The position numbers were made by a program, and so were the translations under genes. Below the pieces are notes generated by a model. It searched no databases, was not told the origin of the DNA, and worked only from the letters and a program-made list of their open reading frames with translations. A stretch of DNA of 64,000 nt from Agelaius tricolor. Its lineage: Eukaryota; Chordata; Aves; Passeriformes; Icteridae. Below, one piece after another: positions 51,651 to 63,409 of this stretch. Positions within the stretch are counted from its first letter, which is position 1. The number at the start of each line of letters is the position of its first letter. The stretch spans positions 14,676,501 to 14,740,500 of the forward strand of contig JALJCS010000015.1 of assembly GCA_023055355.1 (NCBI GenBank), given 5' to 3'.

Positions 51651-53707
51651 AGTTCCGGAATGTCCTTGAGTGAGGGATGCTGGCTGCTGCCTCTTCCAGT
51701 GATTAGCTCTCCTTTCCTGCAGATTAGGCTTGAAAGTATACAAAGGTCTTACATCAAAGAACAGCCTGACTTAAGATAACACTGACACATTGCACATTTT
51801 GCAACAATGATGCTGCCTGCTGCCATGGAGGGAGCAGGGAGCTGTGGGCTCAGCCAGGAAGGGGCTGTGGCAGAGCAGGAGCTGGCTGGGGGTGCTGGAG
51901 GGGTGAACAAAGCCCTGCTGGGGGATGTAATGGCTACAGGGTCCTTGCAGGGGTCTGTGGGGTCAAGGTCAAGGCTGTGAGATGCAGGAGAGGTCACTGC
52001 ATGGCTCTGGTCATGGAGCTCACAGGAAGGGCCTTGTGGACCCAGGCCAAGGGGCACAGAATGTATGCAGGGGAGGTGCCATGCTGACAAAAAAATCACT
52101 CTGAGGACAATCAAGCATTGAAAGGGAGTCTGGGAAGTCTACAGGATCCCTGGAGGGTTTTGAGGTCACGTTCAAGCTCTGGGCAGCCCGCTCTGAAGTC
52201 ATTGCTGATCCTGCTCCTCCTGATGGGCCTTCGAGTAGAGTTCTCTCAGTTCCTCTCTGACCTGGACTGTTCCCAGGTGCCTCTGTAGTGTTGTAGCCTG
52301 GTCTCATCTCTTCCCTGGTGCATACTTTCTGGCCCTGGGCTGTGATTCTGGAGCCATGAGAGTGCCTGTGCTGCTGTCCTTGGCCACCATCAGTCAGCCC
52401 TTTCCAAAGGTCACTCCCCTGCTTGGCACTGGCCTGTAGCCATTCCTGGTTGTGCAGCCCTCTTCGCTTGTTTCTGTTGTTTCCTTCCCAAGGAGCCTGG
52501 AAGGAAAAGAGGAAACTCCAGTCTAATTTGTTCTTAATGGGAGCTGTGCTCTGGATGCTGCTGGCAGAGCAGGCAAGTCTGTGCAGTGCAATTGCTTGTG
52601 CAGGTGATTACAGCTGCAAGAACGTCTGCAACAGCAGTTCCAACTCCAACACCATCCAAATCCACACCCAGCATGCTTACCTCTCATGGGGGCCATAGTC
52701 TGTCCACCACCATGGAAGGAAACATCACTGCTTCTTCCCCTTCATGATCTGTGTCACCTGAAAGATGATCTTCCAAATGTGGGGGCCCTTCACCATCTCC
52801 TGAGTGTTTCTTTGGTGATTGCCAAATGTGGAACCACTCAGCTACTTGGGGAATAGAGACTTCTATTCCCTCTGCCACACTGAGCAACAGGTGTGTGCCA
52901 TGAGGCACATCCAGATGGGATGGACCCACCCCCACTACTTTCCTCTTCTTTTTTCCTTCCCCACCTCATAGTCATGTTGCCCCAATTCTTCTGTTTTAGC
53001 TGAGGCTTTTTACATGGCAGCTCTATGCTTCTTCTAACACTTCTGCATCCTAGAAATCCATGCCCCCAGGCTGGCCTGGGTTGCAGCAGCCTTGCTTTTA
53101 CAGGCATTTCTTCAGCTTATAAGCATCCAGCATTGTCCTCCAGCAAGGAGGAAGGTGATGGATGTGAGCTTGAAGCCCCAGCAGTCAGTGGTCAAGGCTG
53201 CAGGGAGTGGGGGTCCTTCTCTGCTGGCTCCTGGATGCTCTGGGGGGGAGTGTTGGCAGGAGCGGAACAAACTGCACTCTGTGTGCTTCCCAGGCTGTGC
53301 TTTGGATTAGTGTCTCATAATTCAACCATCCCAAATTTACCCCCCAAACTAGGAGATTGCTGGCCACAGCCAGATTTGAACCTGTTCTCCTTTTCCTGGT
53401 AGTACTCTTCCAAGCCTGTGGAAGAGGTGGACCCTTCTGCTGTTACAGAGATTCTGGGAGCTGGGGCTTTAGAGGAGCATAGTGACAATGCAGGTGACAT
53501 GCAGCCCCGTGTGTCAAATATCAGGGAGCCCTTGGTCCTCTTGGGACCCTGGTGGCTCTATTTGGGGCAGGCGAGGGGCCAGGTGCTGGCACTGTCCCAG
53601 TCCCCATGGGTGCCCAGAGCCACACCCTGGGCTGTGCCGGGCTCCTCTTCACGCCAAGCAGGCGGCAACCCTGCCATGTGTCACCGCCCGGCGCAGAGGC
53701 TGGGGAC
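51651..53707. other. Intergenic, upstream of SDR gene A
   Basis: I see no recognisable gene. Frames here are short and without family resemblance. The last few hundred bases are presumably promoter and 5' UTR of the downstream SDR gene. Confidence 0.6.
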
Positions 53708-56700
53708 ATGGCTGCGCTGGCTCGGAGCGTCCTGGTGACGGGGTCCAGCCGGGGCATCGGGCTGGAGCTCGTGCGGCAGCTGGCCGCCAGCCCCCGGCCC
53801 CCCCAGCACATCTTTGCCACCTGCCGCGACCCCGAGGGCCCCAGAGGGAAGGTCAGTGCGGGAACAGGGAATGGGATGGTGCTGCCCACCCTCTGGTGGG
53901 CAGAGGGGATCCGCGGTCCCCACAGCCCTGTTGGCTTGCTGCCCTGGCTGGGTAGCCCAGGAGTGGGGGCAGAAGTGTTCTGGGGGTCTCATAACCCCCC
54001 CAGCTCCCTGGATAAGGCAGTGCCCAGTGTGGCCGGGTGGGATGAGGCTGGAGAGGCAGACGTATTCAGCACTCACTCCTGGCTGTGCCCATGGCTGGCC
54101 AACCCCTTTTCTGTGCTGGGATCACTCAGGAGGGGGGACAGTTCCTAAGCCCAGCAGCACCATTCTCCTGCTGGCTGTGGGGTTGCTGCCCTACCCCCAT
54201 CCACTGGGAATGGCCCTGCACTCTTTCCCCAGAGAAAGCAAAGCCACCCTGGCTCAGTGACCTGGGAGCAGGAGTGGGACACCTGACCATGCAGCTGGTG
54301 GCTTCTAACCTCCTCCTTTGCCCCATCACTTTATTTCCAGGCCCTGCAAGAATTAGCTGCCCAGCACTCCAGCATCAAACTGGTCCAGCTAGGTATGGAG
54401 CAACCTTTCTCCTTGTACCCAACATTGCTTCCAGCTCTCTGGTGACTTTGGAGGTGGGAGCAGGGACAGCTTTTGCAGGAAGCTCTAGCCCTGCCAGGTG
54501 GGGAGGGATCCATGGGGAGGCATCCATGCACACCTGGGCAAGCTTCTCCCTGCAAATTAAGCTGTGCCCTGGCTGGAGCAGTCAAACTGGCTTCAGAGGA
54601 GGCAGAGGTGGGTCCAGGCATCTCAGCTGAGCAAGTGTCATGGGAAAGGCATGACGTCTCTTCCCAAGGATACTAAATACAGTGCCCAGGTTTTGGGCTG
54701 GGACATATGGGTTCACAAAGTGAAGCAAGGCAAGGCACAGTAGCTGCCTGGATGGTTCCTAAGTAGGAGGGTTGGTTTGGGATCTGCTTGGAGGTGGCCA
54801 TGGTTGGCATTTCTTTCAGGTAAAAAAGGGAGGAAACAAATAGCTAAAAATGACACAGGGGAACTCTGCCCAGCCTGGCAGCCTGGTATCCCAGGCTGAT
54901 GCTCTGACCCAGAGGCACAGGACTGAGTCCATAGCTTGGACTGGGGAGATGTCCTCTTGGCCATTCCCTCCTTCTATGGATGTGGGCCAAACTCAGTGAC
55001 CTTTTTCAGCAGCATTTGGGAGAAGCACAAGGCAGCAAATAGACCTAGGCAGCATAGGGAGAACAGCCAGGCTGGAATTGGAATTGGCAAAGTTGGGGTA
55101 TTCACAGAAAAGAAGCTTTCAGGGTGCTGGACAGGGACAGGGTCTCACTGGGGAGGACAGTGTTTGGGTGAAGAGTGGGGAGATAAGGAGCTCCAGGCTG
55201 AGGATATGTCTTGAGAAGCAGAGATTTCCTGTGTTCCCCTGTCTTAGAGAGTGGGGGCTGCTTTTATTAATGAAGAATTAAAAGAACATCTAAATACAAA
55301 AGAAATGTTTTGGCAAAGTGCCTGCACTAGGATTGCCATTGCTGTAAAAAGTGAGGTAAGAAGCAGCCATAGCTTCTAAATATTTGTATTTCATTGAAGC
55401 CAATAATAAGAAAACTGATTCAAGGTTATTCTGTATCGGTACCTACCTGTTTATTTGTTTAAAAGCACCTGAAAAGTTCAAATAACTTCAGTTCAAGTTC
55501 AGCTTTTTAAATATTTCTTAGAAAATAAGACATTCTTGAATTCAGGCTTTACTACAAAGAGGCAGCAAATCTCTCTTTTGCTATTAAGTAGATATTAAAG
55601 TAAAATACCTTCTCTGTAATAAAAAATAAATGAGCTGTGAGCCCCAACTGGCAGTACCTGATGGGAAGAGCATGGCCAACATAAAGGGACATCTCAAGGG
55701 ACTGGCCACAACATGAATAATCTTTTCTAAAAACACACACCCCAAGCCCCAACTTGTCAATAAAGTCCCAAAATATGCTTAAAAGCTCTTAAATATCAAC
55801 AGCAACAAGATACTTCTTAAAAAGAGAAGTTGCTTCAAGCTCTCTTGCTCCATAAAAACAAAGAGTTGTCTTCAAAACAACTCTTCAAGACTCTTCAGGA
55901 AGAAAAGTTTAAAAAATAACTCAAAAATGTGTAAGATCTGTCACTTCTTTTCATTCTCTCTCTTTCTTTCCCACCCTTATTTCTTCCAGGGAGACAAGCA
56001 TTGGTTATTTCACCAAATTTGGGGGTTAAGGACTAAAAATGTGTTGGTCCCACATGCCTGGGAGCAATGACTCAGCTAATCCAAACAGAGCAGTTAATCA
56101 TTCACCAGGTGACCAAAAAATCCCCCACAAGAACCTGGACCTTCATCCCATTGTTATCCAAAGAAATAACTCCAAACTGCTCTGTGATTTGTCCTGCATC
56201 TAGACATGCAAAATCCTCTTGAATCCCAAGACTCCTTCCCCTCCCAGCAGCCCCACAGCAGATTATCCCATGGTGTTCCCCTCAAATGTTTTTAGGACAC
56301 CTCTACAAAGGTCTGGGCTGCACAACACAAGGTAGCAACAAGTCCCATGTTGCTCATATACTTGCTTACCACCATAAAGACATCAGGGTAGTTAAAAATG
56401 CCAGGGAAAAGGATCCTTTTGCTGCCCATCAGTGTATAAATATTCCAAGAAAGAAATCTTCAGCCTTGGAAACTTTTGCTAAGTCACTCTTTTCCAAGCA
56501 GGAGAACAGAAACACAGCCCAGGGGCCAAAGTGTTGCAAAAAAATAAGGAATCTGCAGTCCCCCATTCCCAGCAGGCTCATCACATTGGCATCTGCAAAA
56601 AACAGGCACAGAAATGTGCATGGGAACAAGGGCACACTCCAACTTGCCCATACATGTGAATATTCATGGTTTTAAGGGCTCTGTGGTATACCTGAGGTAT

Positions 56701-59072
56701 TAAAAAGCAATATATAAAGTTTAATGTTGGCCTAATCAGCCTGTTTCACATTCTGAAGGTATTCAGATGACCTTTTTAAATAAACAAATGATGGCCACTT
56801 CAGCTGGTGAGCATCCAGGACAGGATGTAAATCCTAATAAGCAATCCTGACAGCTGGACACAAACTTAAAAAAAACACCACTTTTATTGCCTAAGTCAGA
56901 AAAATCCTGCAATTAAAGCATGGCAGAACTTCAAAAGCTATACCAATACTTAAGCAAAGAGGAAGGCACTGGGGATGCTTATCCTTGTTAGCCCAATTTC
57001 AGTTGTGCCTAGTTACTTGAGAGGGGCTGTCTCCACAACTTAGTAGGGATAGGGAAGTTCAGATTCAGAGCCTGCAACCAAATGCTGCAGGCTACATCCC
57101 AAATCTTTTATTACTTGTACTCACCTCAGCTCATCTGTCAGCTCCAAAACCTTGTGGGTAACAGCCTGAAGAAAAAAATGGCTCCCTGTGGAAATAAACT
57201 TGGGGGTCTCAGTGTGCAAGGACCAAGCATCCCTTGTACAATCATAAATTCCTTGGATACAGAAAGCAAATACAGACAAGTTTTTCTTACCAGTAGCCCC
57301 CATGTGACCTAAAATGAGTTGAATTAAAGTTTAATTCAGCTGAGGCTGCAAAACCAAGAGGTGAAGACAAACTGCTGCTCATTCCAATGTGCTTAATCTG
57401 CTAAACCTGCTGCATCCTTTCTGGATAAGTGCTGGTTCCAGCCACAGCACAATTTCCAGTGGGTGCTGTGTGACCCATCAGAGCTATTCTTCACTTTGCT
57501 TTTTCCCTGGCAGACACAGTGAATTTGCCCAGCATCCAAAGAGCCATGCAGGCTGTGGGGTATCATCTGAAGGACCAGGGCTTGAACCTGCTCATCAACA
57601 ATGCAGGCATTAGCTCCCACGCCACACTGTGCTCCCTGGACTCACAGGAGATGCTCAACGTGTTTGCCACCAACGTGGTTGGGCCACTCCAGGTTGTCAA
57701 GGTATGTCTGGACCTTTTACATTTCTCCTGCTTGGGAAGATGTTCCCTGATGGGAATAGGGGGACCTCAATGGATCTCCCCTGCCTACTCAGAGGAGCTC
57801 AGCAGTTTAGTCCAGCCCAGCATCACCCATGCTTAGTTCTTCCCCACCTGGAGTGGCTGCCTGCTCCAGGCTCACTGTGCCAGCTCACTCCTTTCCTGGG
57901 AATGGAAAGGCTGGAGCCTGGCTCCTCCCTGGGGCATCTTCCCCATCCCCTGCATTTCTGCCAGGAGTGTCTGTCCAGCTGCTTGTCTGCAGTCTGTGAC
58001 AGAGCCCTCCAGGATGGTCCTCAAATTGGGGTTCTGTTGCATGTTAATGGAGCGTTGGTGTCTTTGCATCAGGAATTTCTGCCGCTCCTGGAGCAGGCGG
58101 CGAAGGGAGAGGGAAAGGAGGGTCTGAGCTGCAGCAGGGCCGCTGTCATCAACATCTCCTCCAAGCTGGGCTCCATCGGACTGTGCCTCCGTGTGCCAGA
58201 GGCCCCCATGTACCCGTACCGGGCCAGCAAGGTGAGCTGCCAGGGGAGGTGCAGGAGATGCTGCCCCAGGCACAGTCCCCGTGGAGGGGAGGGAGCCCCT
58301 GGGTCACCCCCTGCCCCAGCCACCCCCCCCCCCCGCCTGGTTCTCCCAGGTGGCAGCACAGAGACTGGGACAGCAGCAGCCAGGACTGAGCCATTCCAGC
58401 AGGTCGTGCTGATGCTTTGTCGCAGGACCAAGTCCCATTTCCCATCTCCACAGACATTTTGTGGCTATGAAATGTCTCCTCTCCTGCCCACCCACTCCCT
58501 GGGTTGTGCTGGCAGGGCTGTGCCTCTTCCAGGCTGCCCAGAACATGGTGACGAGGTGCTTGGCTGCAGAACTCCAGGACAAGGGGATCTTGTGCATGGC
58601 CATCCATCCTGGCTGGGTGAAGACTGACATGGGCACAGAGGAGGTACTGGGCTGTGCAGGGGAGGGTCAGCAGGATCCCCACTGAATCCCCATGTCCTGG
58701 GGAGGGCAGAGGCACTTGGAGGATTTTGTGCGATGCTGTGGGCTGCCAGGACCATCTTCTGGAGCAGAGCAGGCAGGGAGCAGGCAGCAAGATGCAACAT
58801 ACTGAGTACATGGGATAGCCAGCCCTGTCTTCCCAAGCCAGCCTGGAGAGGTGTGGCAGTAAGGAAAAATATCCCCGTGAGCACCATGGATGCTGCTCCC
58901 AGGCATGCACCCTCCCCAAGAGCTGCTCTCTGTTACAGCTCATTGTCCTTTTCTGCAGGCACCACTGACAGTGGAGCACAGCGTGAGGGGCATCCTGACC
59001 GTGCTGGCCAGCCTCTCACAGGACACCTCTGGAGCCTTCCTCGACTGGGAAGGGAACAGCCTGCCCTGGTGA
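53708..59072 (+). CDS. Short-chain dehydrogenase/reductase A (C-factor/sniffer-like)
   Basis: A Rossmann-fold NAD(P)-dependent oxidoreductase, probably a cytosolic carbonyl reductase; the substrate is unknown. Exons: 53708-53851, 54341-54392, 57514-57701, 58073-58231, 58533-58643, 58959-59072, giving 255 codons plus stop with consistent phases and GT-AG borders. Visible motifs: cofactor loop TGSSRGIG (11-18), FATCRDP after beta-2 (an Arg there suggests NADPH), NNAG (94-97), INISS (about 154-158), catalytic YRASK (177-181) and IHPGWVKTDMG. The ending is FLDWEGNSLPW. It resembles the C-factor/sniffer SDR group, not the HSD11B or CBR1 enzymes. It is paired tail to tail with a paralogue that has the same exon structure. 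Intron 2 is long (3.1 kb) and AT-rich. I saw no AATAAA shortly downstream. Confidence 0.9.
54393..57513. other. Long AT-rich intron 2 of SDR gene A
   Basis: From about 55.25 to 57.4 kb the composition turns distinctly AT-rich compared with the flanking sequence. The paralogue's matching intron is only about 200 bp. No mobile element with recognisable ends was found. A small inverted repeat (agagttgt / acaactct) lies at about 55861-55883. Confidence 0.6.
58323..58334 (+). repeat. Poly(C) run
   Basis: Twelve consecutive C in intron 4 of SDR gene A, just downstream of the exon 58073-58231. Confidence 0.95.
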
Positions 59073-59736
59073 TGGACAGATGGATGTCGCCTCTTGCCCG
59101 TGCTGCAGCCTCTGCTCGCTGGCTCACCACTCTGCATGGTCACCCCTGCTCACTCCCAGCCCTCCCCACACTGCTGGGGAGAGGGAATCAGCTTGGGAAA
59201 CAGCCTCTCTCTCCTTTCCCACACCATGTGTTCCCTGTGCTCCCTCTGTACCCCTCACTCTGTAAACTCTGGCAGCTGATTGCATCTCTGCTCTGTCTCC
59301 ACACCCAGTCTCAAACCCCTGTCTGAGCCCAGGGCACGATCCCTGTGCTCTGCCCGAGCTCTGTCCCACCTGTGACCAGGCATCCCCCAGCTGAGGGCAG
59401 AGGGCAGCTGCTCCCTGTGACCCCCAGCCCCTCAGGCAGCTCAGCCTGGGCAGGGGAAAGCCAGTCCTGCAGGAGCTCAGAAGATCTCTCTCCTCTCAGG
59501 ACATGGGCCCTGCTCATGGGCCCTCCAGCTCCTCCAGTGCCTCCTGGAGGGGAGGTCTCCAGAGGGCAGTCACGGTGCCATGGCACCTGCTGGCTGGAAC
59601 TCATGGGGATGCCAGTGACAGCCGTGGGTTGGGGCAGCTGTGGGCACCACCAATCCCCAGTGCAGGAGTGGGATATCTGGAAAGGGTCACCCCATGAGCT
59701 GGCACTGCACAACAGAGCTGGAGGTCTCAGCAGGAG
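59073..59736. other. Convergent spacer between the SDR pair
   Basis: 3' UTR sequence of SDR gene A and the intergenic gap. I see no gene or repeat. Confidence 0.7.
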
Positions 59737-59742
59737 TTTATT
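59737..59742 (-). terminator. Poly(A) signal of SDR gene B
   Basis: AATAAA on the minus strand, about 70 bp past the stop codon at 59811. Confidence 0.75.
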
Positions 59743-59810
59743 GAGGATGTGGGGGAGGTGGGAGCAGTGCCAAAGGGACCTCTTGGCTGCCAGGATCCTG
59801 CAGTGGTGCC

Positions 59811-61771
59811 TCACCAGGGGATGACGTTGCCTTCCCAGTCCAGGAAGGTGCCGGTGTCCTTCTCAGAGAGGGAGGAGAGGACCTTCAGCATCCCTTGCAC
59901 GCTGTCATCCACTGTCACTGGGGGCTGTGGGGCACAGGGGGAGATGCAGCCCATGCCCAAGGCCTGGCTGAAGGCCCTGGAGCAGCTGGAGCCAGGGGAA
60001 AGAGCTGCTCCAGGGCAAAGGGAAAGCTGAAAACCCCAGGGGGAGGGACTGAGACGAGAACTGAGGGCACGGGGACACCCAGCACCCAGCACCCAGGACC
60101 AGGACAGCGGGAGCTGCCCCAGCAGGGATTGGGCAGGCAGGGAAGCCATGGACAGGGGCTCAGGATAGCAACTCCCACGGATGCAAAACCAGCACAGAAG
60201 CTCTGATGGACCCGCCCCGGGGGAATTCCTACCACGCCTCCGGCAGAGCTGCCCAAGTCAGTTTGCACCCAGCCGGGGTGGAGAGCGACGCAGAGGATGC
60301 CGTGCTCCTTGTACGCCAGGGACTGGCACTTGCTCAGCATGTTCAGAGCAGCCTGAGGGCAAACAATGCAGGGACCGTGGTGAGAGGGGAAGGGGGGCTG
60401 CAAGGGAACCCACAGCTGGGCAGGGAAAGCAAAGGTGTGACAGCACCTTGCTGCAGCGGTACGAGGTGACTTGTATCAACTCCCAGCCAAAGGCAGAAGC
60501 GATGGAGCCGCCAATGCTGGATATGTTGACGATGGCAGCCTTGCTGCAGCTCAGCCCTGAGCCTGGGCTTGCCTGGGCAGCCTTCTTCAGCAAGGGCAGA
60601 AAGGCCTGCGAGGAGACAGAGGGGACAGGAGCACACATGGGCAGGCAGGGGAGAAGCTCCTTCCACAGTGGGCAACATTGGCACCAGCACTGAGGGAGCA
60701 TCCTCCCTCCTCTTCCCTGCCGGGCTCCAGCTCCTGAGCTCCAGGCCCATGGCTCCACAAGCTTCTCATTAACTGAGAGCCCATTGGTAATCAGAATGGA
60801 GGCAGGATTCTCTCCCACCAGCCCTTCATGCTTCCCCAGGACAGCCCAACTTGGGTGAGGGTCTCACCTGGCCCATCAGCAGGGGGCCAACTGTGTTGGT
60901 GGTGTAAATCTCCCTCATGTCCTCCGATGTCTCCGTATCAAGCGTGTTCAACTTCACAATTCCAGCATTGTTGATGAGGAGGTTCAGCCCAGAGCCCCCC
61001 AGGTGCTCTCCAACCTTGGCTGCAGCTGCCTTGATGCTGGGAGGGTCAGAGACTTCTGCAGAGCAAACACAGGGGAGGTCAGAGCCTGTGTCCCCATGCT
61101 GAAGTCCCCTCTGTTCCCCCAGAGGTGGCAGTGCCCGATGGCCCTGCAGGCACCAGCCCATGGCACAGCTCCCTCCCAGCACGGGGCTCCCAGGGCGTGC
61201 CCAGCCTGGGCACTCGCCAGAGGAACTGGGGCAAAGGATCCGCACCTCGGGGCACCTACCGAGCGGGATGATGATGATGTTGGGGTGCTTGGAGGCCAAA
61301 TTCTGTAACTCCTGAAAGAGAGGGCACTGTGTAGGCATGGAGAGGCTGGAGGGGCTGTGCAGAGGCTCAGCCGTTCCCAGGCAAAGCCCATGCCACTCCA
61401 TCTCTGTCCCTGCATCACTTTGTGTCCAACACCTGCTCCACCTGCCACATCAATGGGGCTCTGTGCCTTCTATACATGCCTGGTGCCATTCTCCCCTCCA
61501 CATATCCCATGCACAACTGGTCCTGTGGTGTCAAGCCAGCTGACCTGTGCTGCAGGTGCTTGACTGCAGCTCCAGCCCATTGCAAACACCATTCCTGATC
61601 CAGTCTCCCCCTGCCCAGTCTCACCTGTGCTCGCTGTCCCTTGGGGTCCCGACAGCCTGCAAAGATCCACTGAGGTGGGTTTGGCATCCTCAGGAAATGC
61701 TGGACGAGCCCCAGGCCGAGTCCCCGGTTGGCCCCAGTCACCAGAAGGGAGCGGACGTGGAGCCCTGCCAT
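59811..61771 (-). CDS. Short-chain dehydrogenase/reductase B (C-factor/sniffer-like)
   Basis: Paralogue of the SDR gene on the other strand, about 740 bp away stop to stop. Exons: 61771-61625, 61311-61260, 61055-60868, 60605-60447, 60352-60233, 59924-59811, giving 259 codons plus stop. Exons 2, 3, 4 and 6 are identical in length to those of gene A (52, 188, 159 and 114 nt), which shows common descent. Motifs: TGANRGLG (12-19), FAGCRDP, NNAG (95-98), IVNISS, catalytic YRCSK (178-182), LHPGWVQTDLG, and the ending FLDWEGNVIPW. The exon 5 donor is not certain: GTG/GTAGGA gives 40 codons, while ending three bases earlier is also in frame. All cofactor and catalytic residues are present. It is compact (about 2 kb) compared with gene A (5.4 kb). 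The substrate is unknown. Confidence 0.92.
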
Positions 61772-62237
61772 GCTGCCCTGGCTGTGGCTGCACTGCTCTC
61801 GCCTGGACTCTGCCAGTGCCTTTTGCTACTTGGTTATCTCACATGTTCCCATGAGGACTTGCATCAGCTCGTGGCTCTCAGAAATTCTCTGCCTGCACCT
61901 CAATCTCTTGGCTCTGGTCCATACCCGTGATCCACTTTTCCTGCTGGCTGTGGAATGATGCAAAGGGAGCCAAGTGTCCTGCCCAGGCAGGGAAAGCCCT
62001 GGGCTAGGTGTCAGGAGTGTTGCTTTATGCTACCAGACCTGAGCCTTTTGGTTTTAAGGGCCAGCACTATCCCTGTCCTTGCAGTGCAACACCATCTCCC
62101 ACCACCTCCCTCCCTCCTGGGATGCCAGGCCTGTCCCTCCCTTTGCCCAAGGTCAGGCAGGCGAGGCTGGACTTGCTGACTCTGCACAGTGCAGTTTATT
62201 TGCCTTAGTTTGTGCAATGCCGAGGCCAGGGCTGGGG

Positions 62238-62323
62238 ATAGAGCAGTCAGGACAGGTGAATGTCCCTTGAGGACTTGAGAATAGAGCAGCCAGGACATAC
62301 AAATGTTCCTTAGCCACAGGAAT
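62238..62323. repeat. Diverged 43-bp tandem duplication
   Basis: 'atagagcagtcaggaca' at 62238 recurs as 'atagagcagccaggaca' at 62281, followed by 'aatgtcccttg' and 'aatgttcctta'. Confidence 0.8.
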
Positions 62324-62439
62324 AGGCTGAGAAACCTAGAAACCCTCCAGAACCACTGGGAAAAACCCTCCAGGGCTGACCAGAGTGACCCCTTTCCTCA
62401 GAGTCTGCTCTAACAGCACCTATAATATTCAAGTGTGAT

Positions 62440-62605
62440 AGAAGGATAACCCCTGCCCCATCCCTGGAAGTGTTCATGGACAGGCTGCATGAGCTTCTGA
62501 GCAACCTGATCTAGTGTAAGGCATCCCTACTTGTTCAGGGGGGTTGGAACTAGATGGTCTTTAACATCCTCTCCAGCCCAAACTATGGCTCTGTGATGCT
62601 ATGAT
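62440..62605 (+). repeat. CR1 3' tail
   Basis: 'catccctggaagtgttcatg', 'ttggaactagatggtcttta' and 'ctctgtgatgctatgat' are classic CR1 3' end text in plus orientation. Confidence 0.9.
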
Positions 62606-62904
62606 AAAATTCAGATTTGCCCCTGGGTGTGACTTTGGTGCAGGTGGGAGCCAGGGCCGTGCCCAGGCACACACACTGCAGGTGAACATCCAGCCCCAGG
62701 GTGGTCCAGGTACTGCCCAGCTCTTTCCTGCAGTACTGAGCCAATTGATGGACTGAACTCCCAGGGAAGCATGTGACTGGTGGATTCAGGAGCTTTGGAC
62801 AGGCCTGAGGATCGCTGAATTATACAATCATCCCCCAGGAGTTCCTGTTGCACCTAAAATCAATGGAGAACCATGACCTGCATGTTTCCCTGTGTCCCCA
62901 CCCT

Positions 62905-63003
62905 GCAGGGAGGGTCTGGGCATCTGATGGATGATACATAGATTGTACTTGGTGGTCTTAGGGGTCTTTTCCTGTCTAAATGATTCTCTGATTCTATGAT
63001 CCC
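62905..63003 (+). repeat. CR1-type 3' end fragment
   Basis: 'ggtggtcttaggggtctttt' followed by 'gattctctgattctatgatc' matches the CR1 terminus with its short ATTCTRTG-like repeats. Confidence 0.7.
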
Positions 63004-63409
63004 ATGGCCTCCCCAGCTGGTTCCTGCTGCAGCATCACTCAAACTGCACAGACCATTTGCAACAGTGGAATATACACATTTAAGATAGTTCAGAGATGTT
63101 GTGTAGGTAGTTTAAAGTAATCAATAACCACTTATACAGGATGTGATTGGGCAGGACTAGGGTGCATAAGCTTGTGGAACCTCTCCTGCTCCAGCTGAAG
63201 ATGCTGCTCCAACTTTGCTTTGCAACTGGACAATGATGAGCTGTCATGTTCAGGAGATCTGATCCTCCATCCAAATGCAACCTTTCCAAATAAATCAGCT
63301 TTTGTCAGAAAGAGCAAACCCTGCTGCCTATTCTTCTGTGTCTTTGGTGAGTTGACCCTGGCTGAATGCCTCACATTCACCAAAGGCACTCTATCACTTC
63401 CCTCTGCAA

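Larger units (their letters stand above)
61772..63409. other. Intergenic, upstream of SDR gene B
   Basis: No gene is recognised. It contains two CR1 tails and a 43-bp diverged tandem duplication (separate entries). A minus-strand AATAAA at 62195-62200 could mark the 3' end of another minus-strand gene located to the right. Confidence 0.6.

Noticed and set aside
57629..58627. A 332-codon plus-strand frame across SDR gene A
   Set aside because: It reads through introns in a partly different frame. The spliced SDR model explains the conserved motifs and exon phases.
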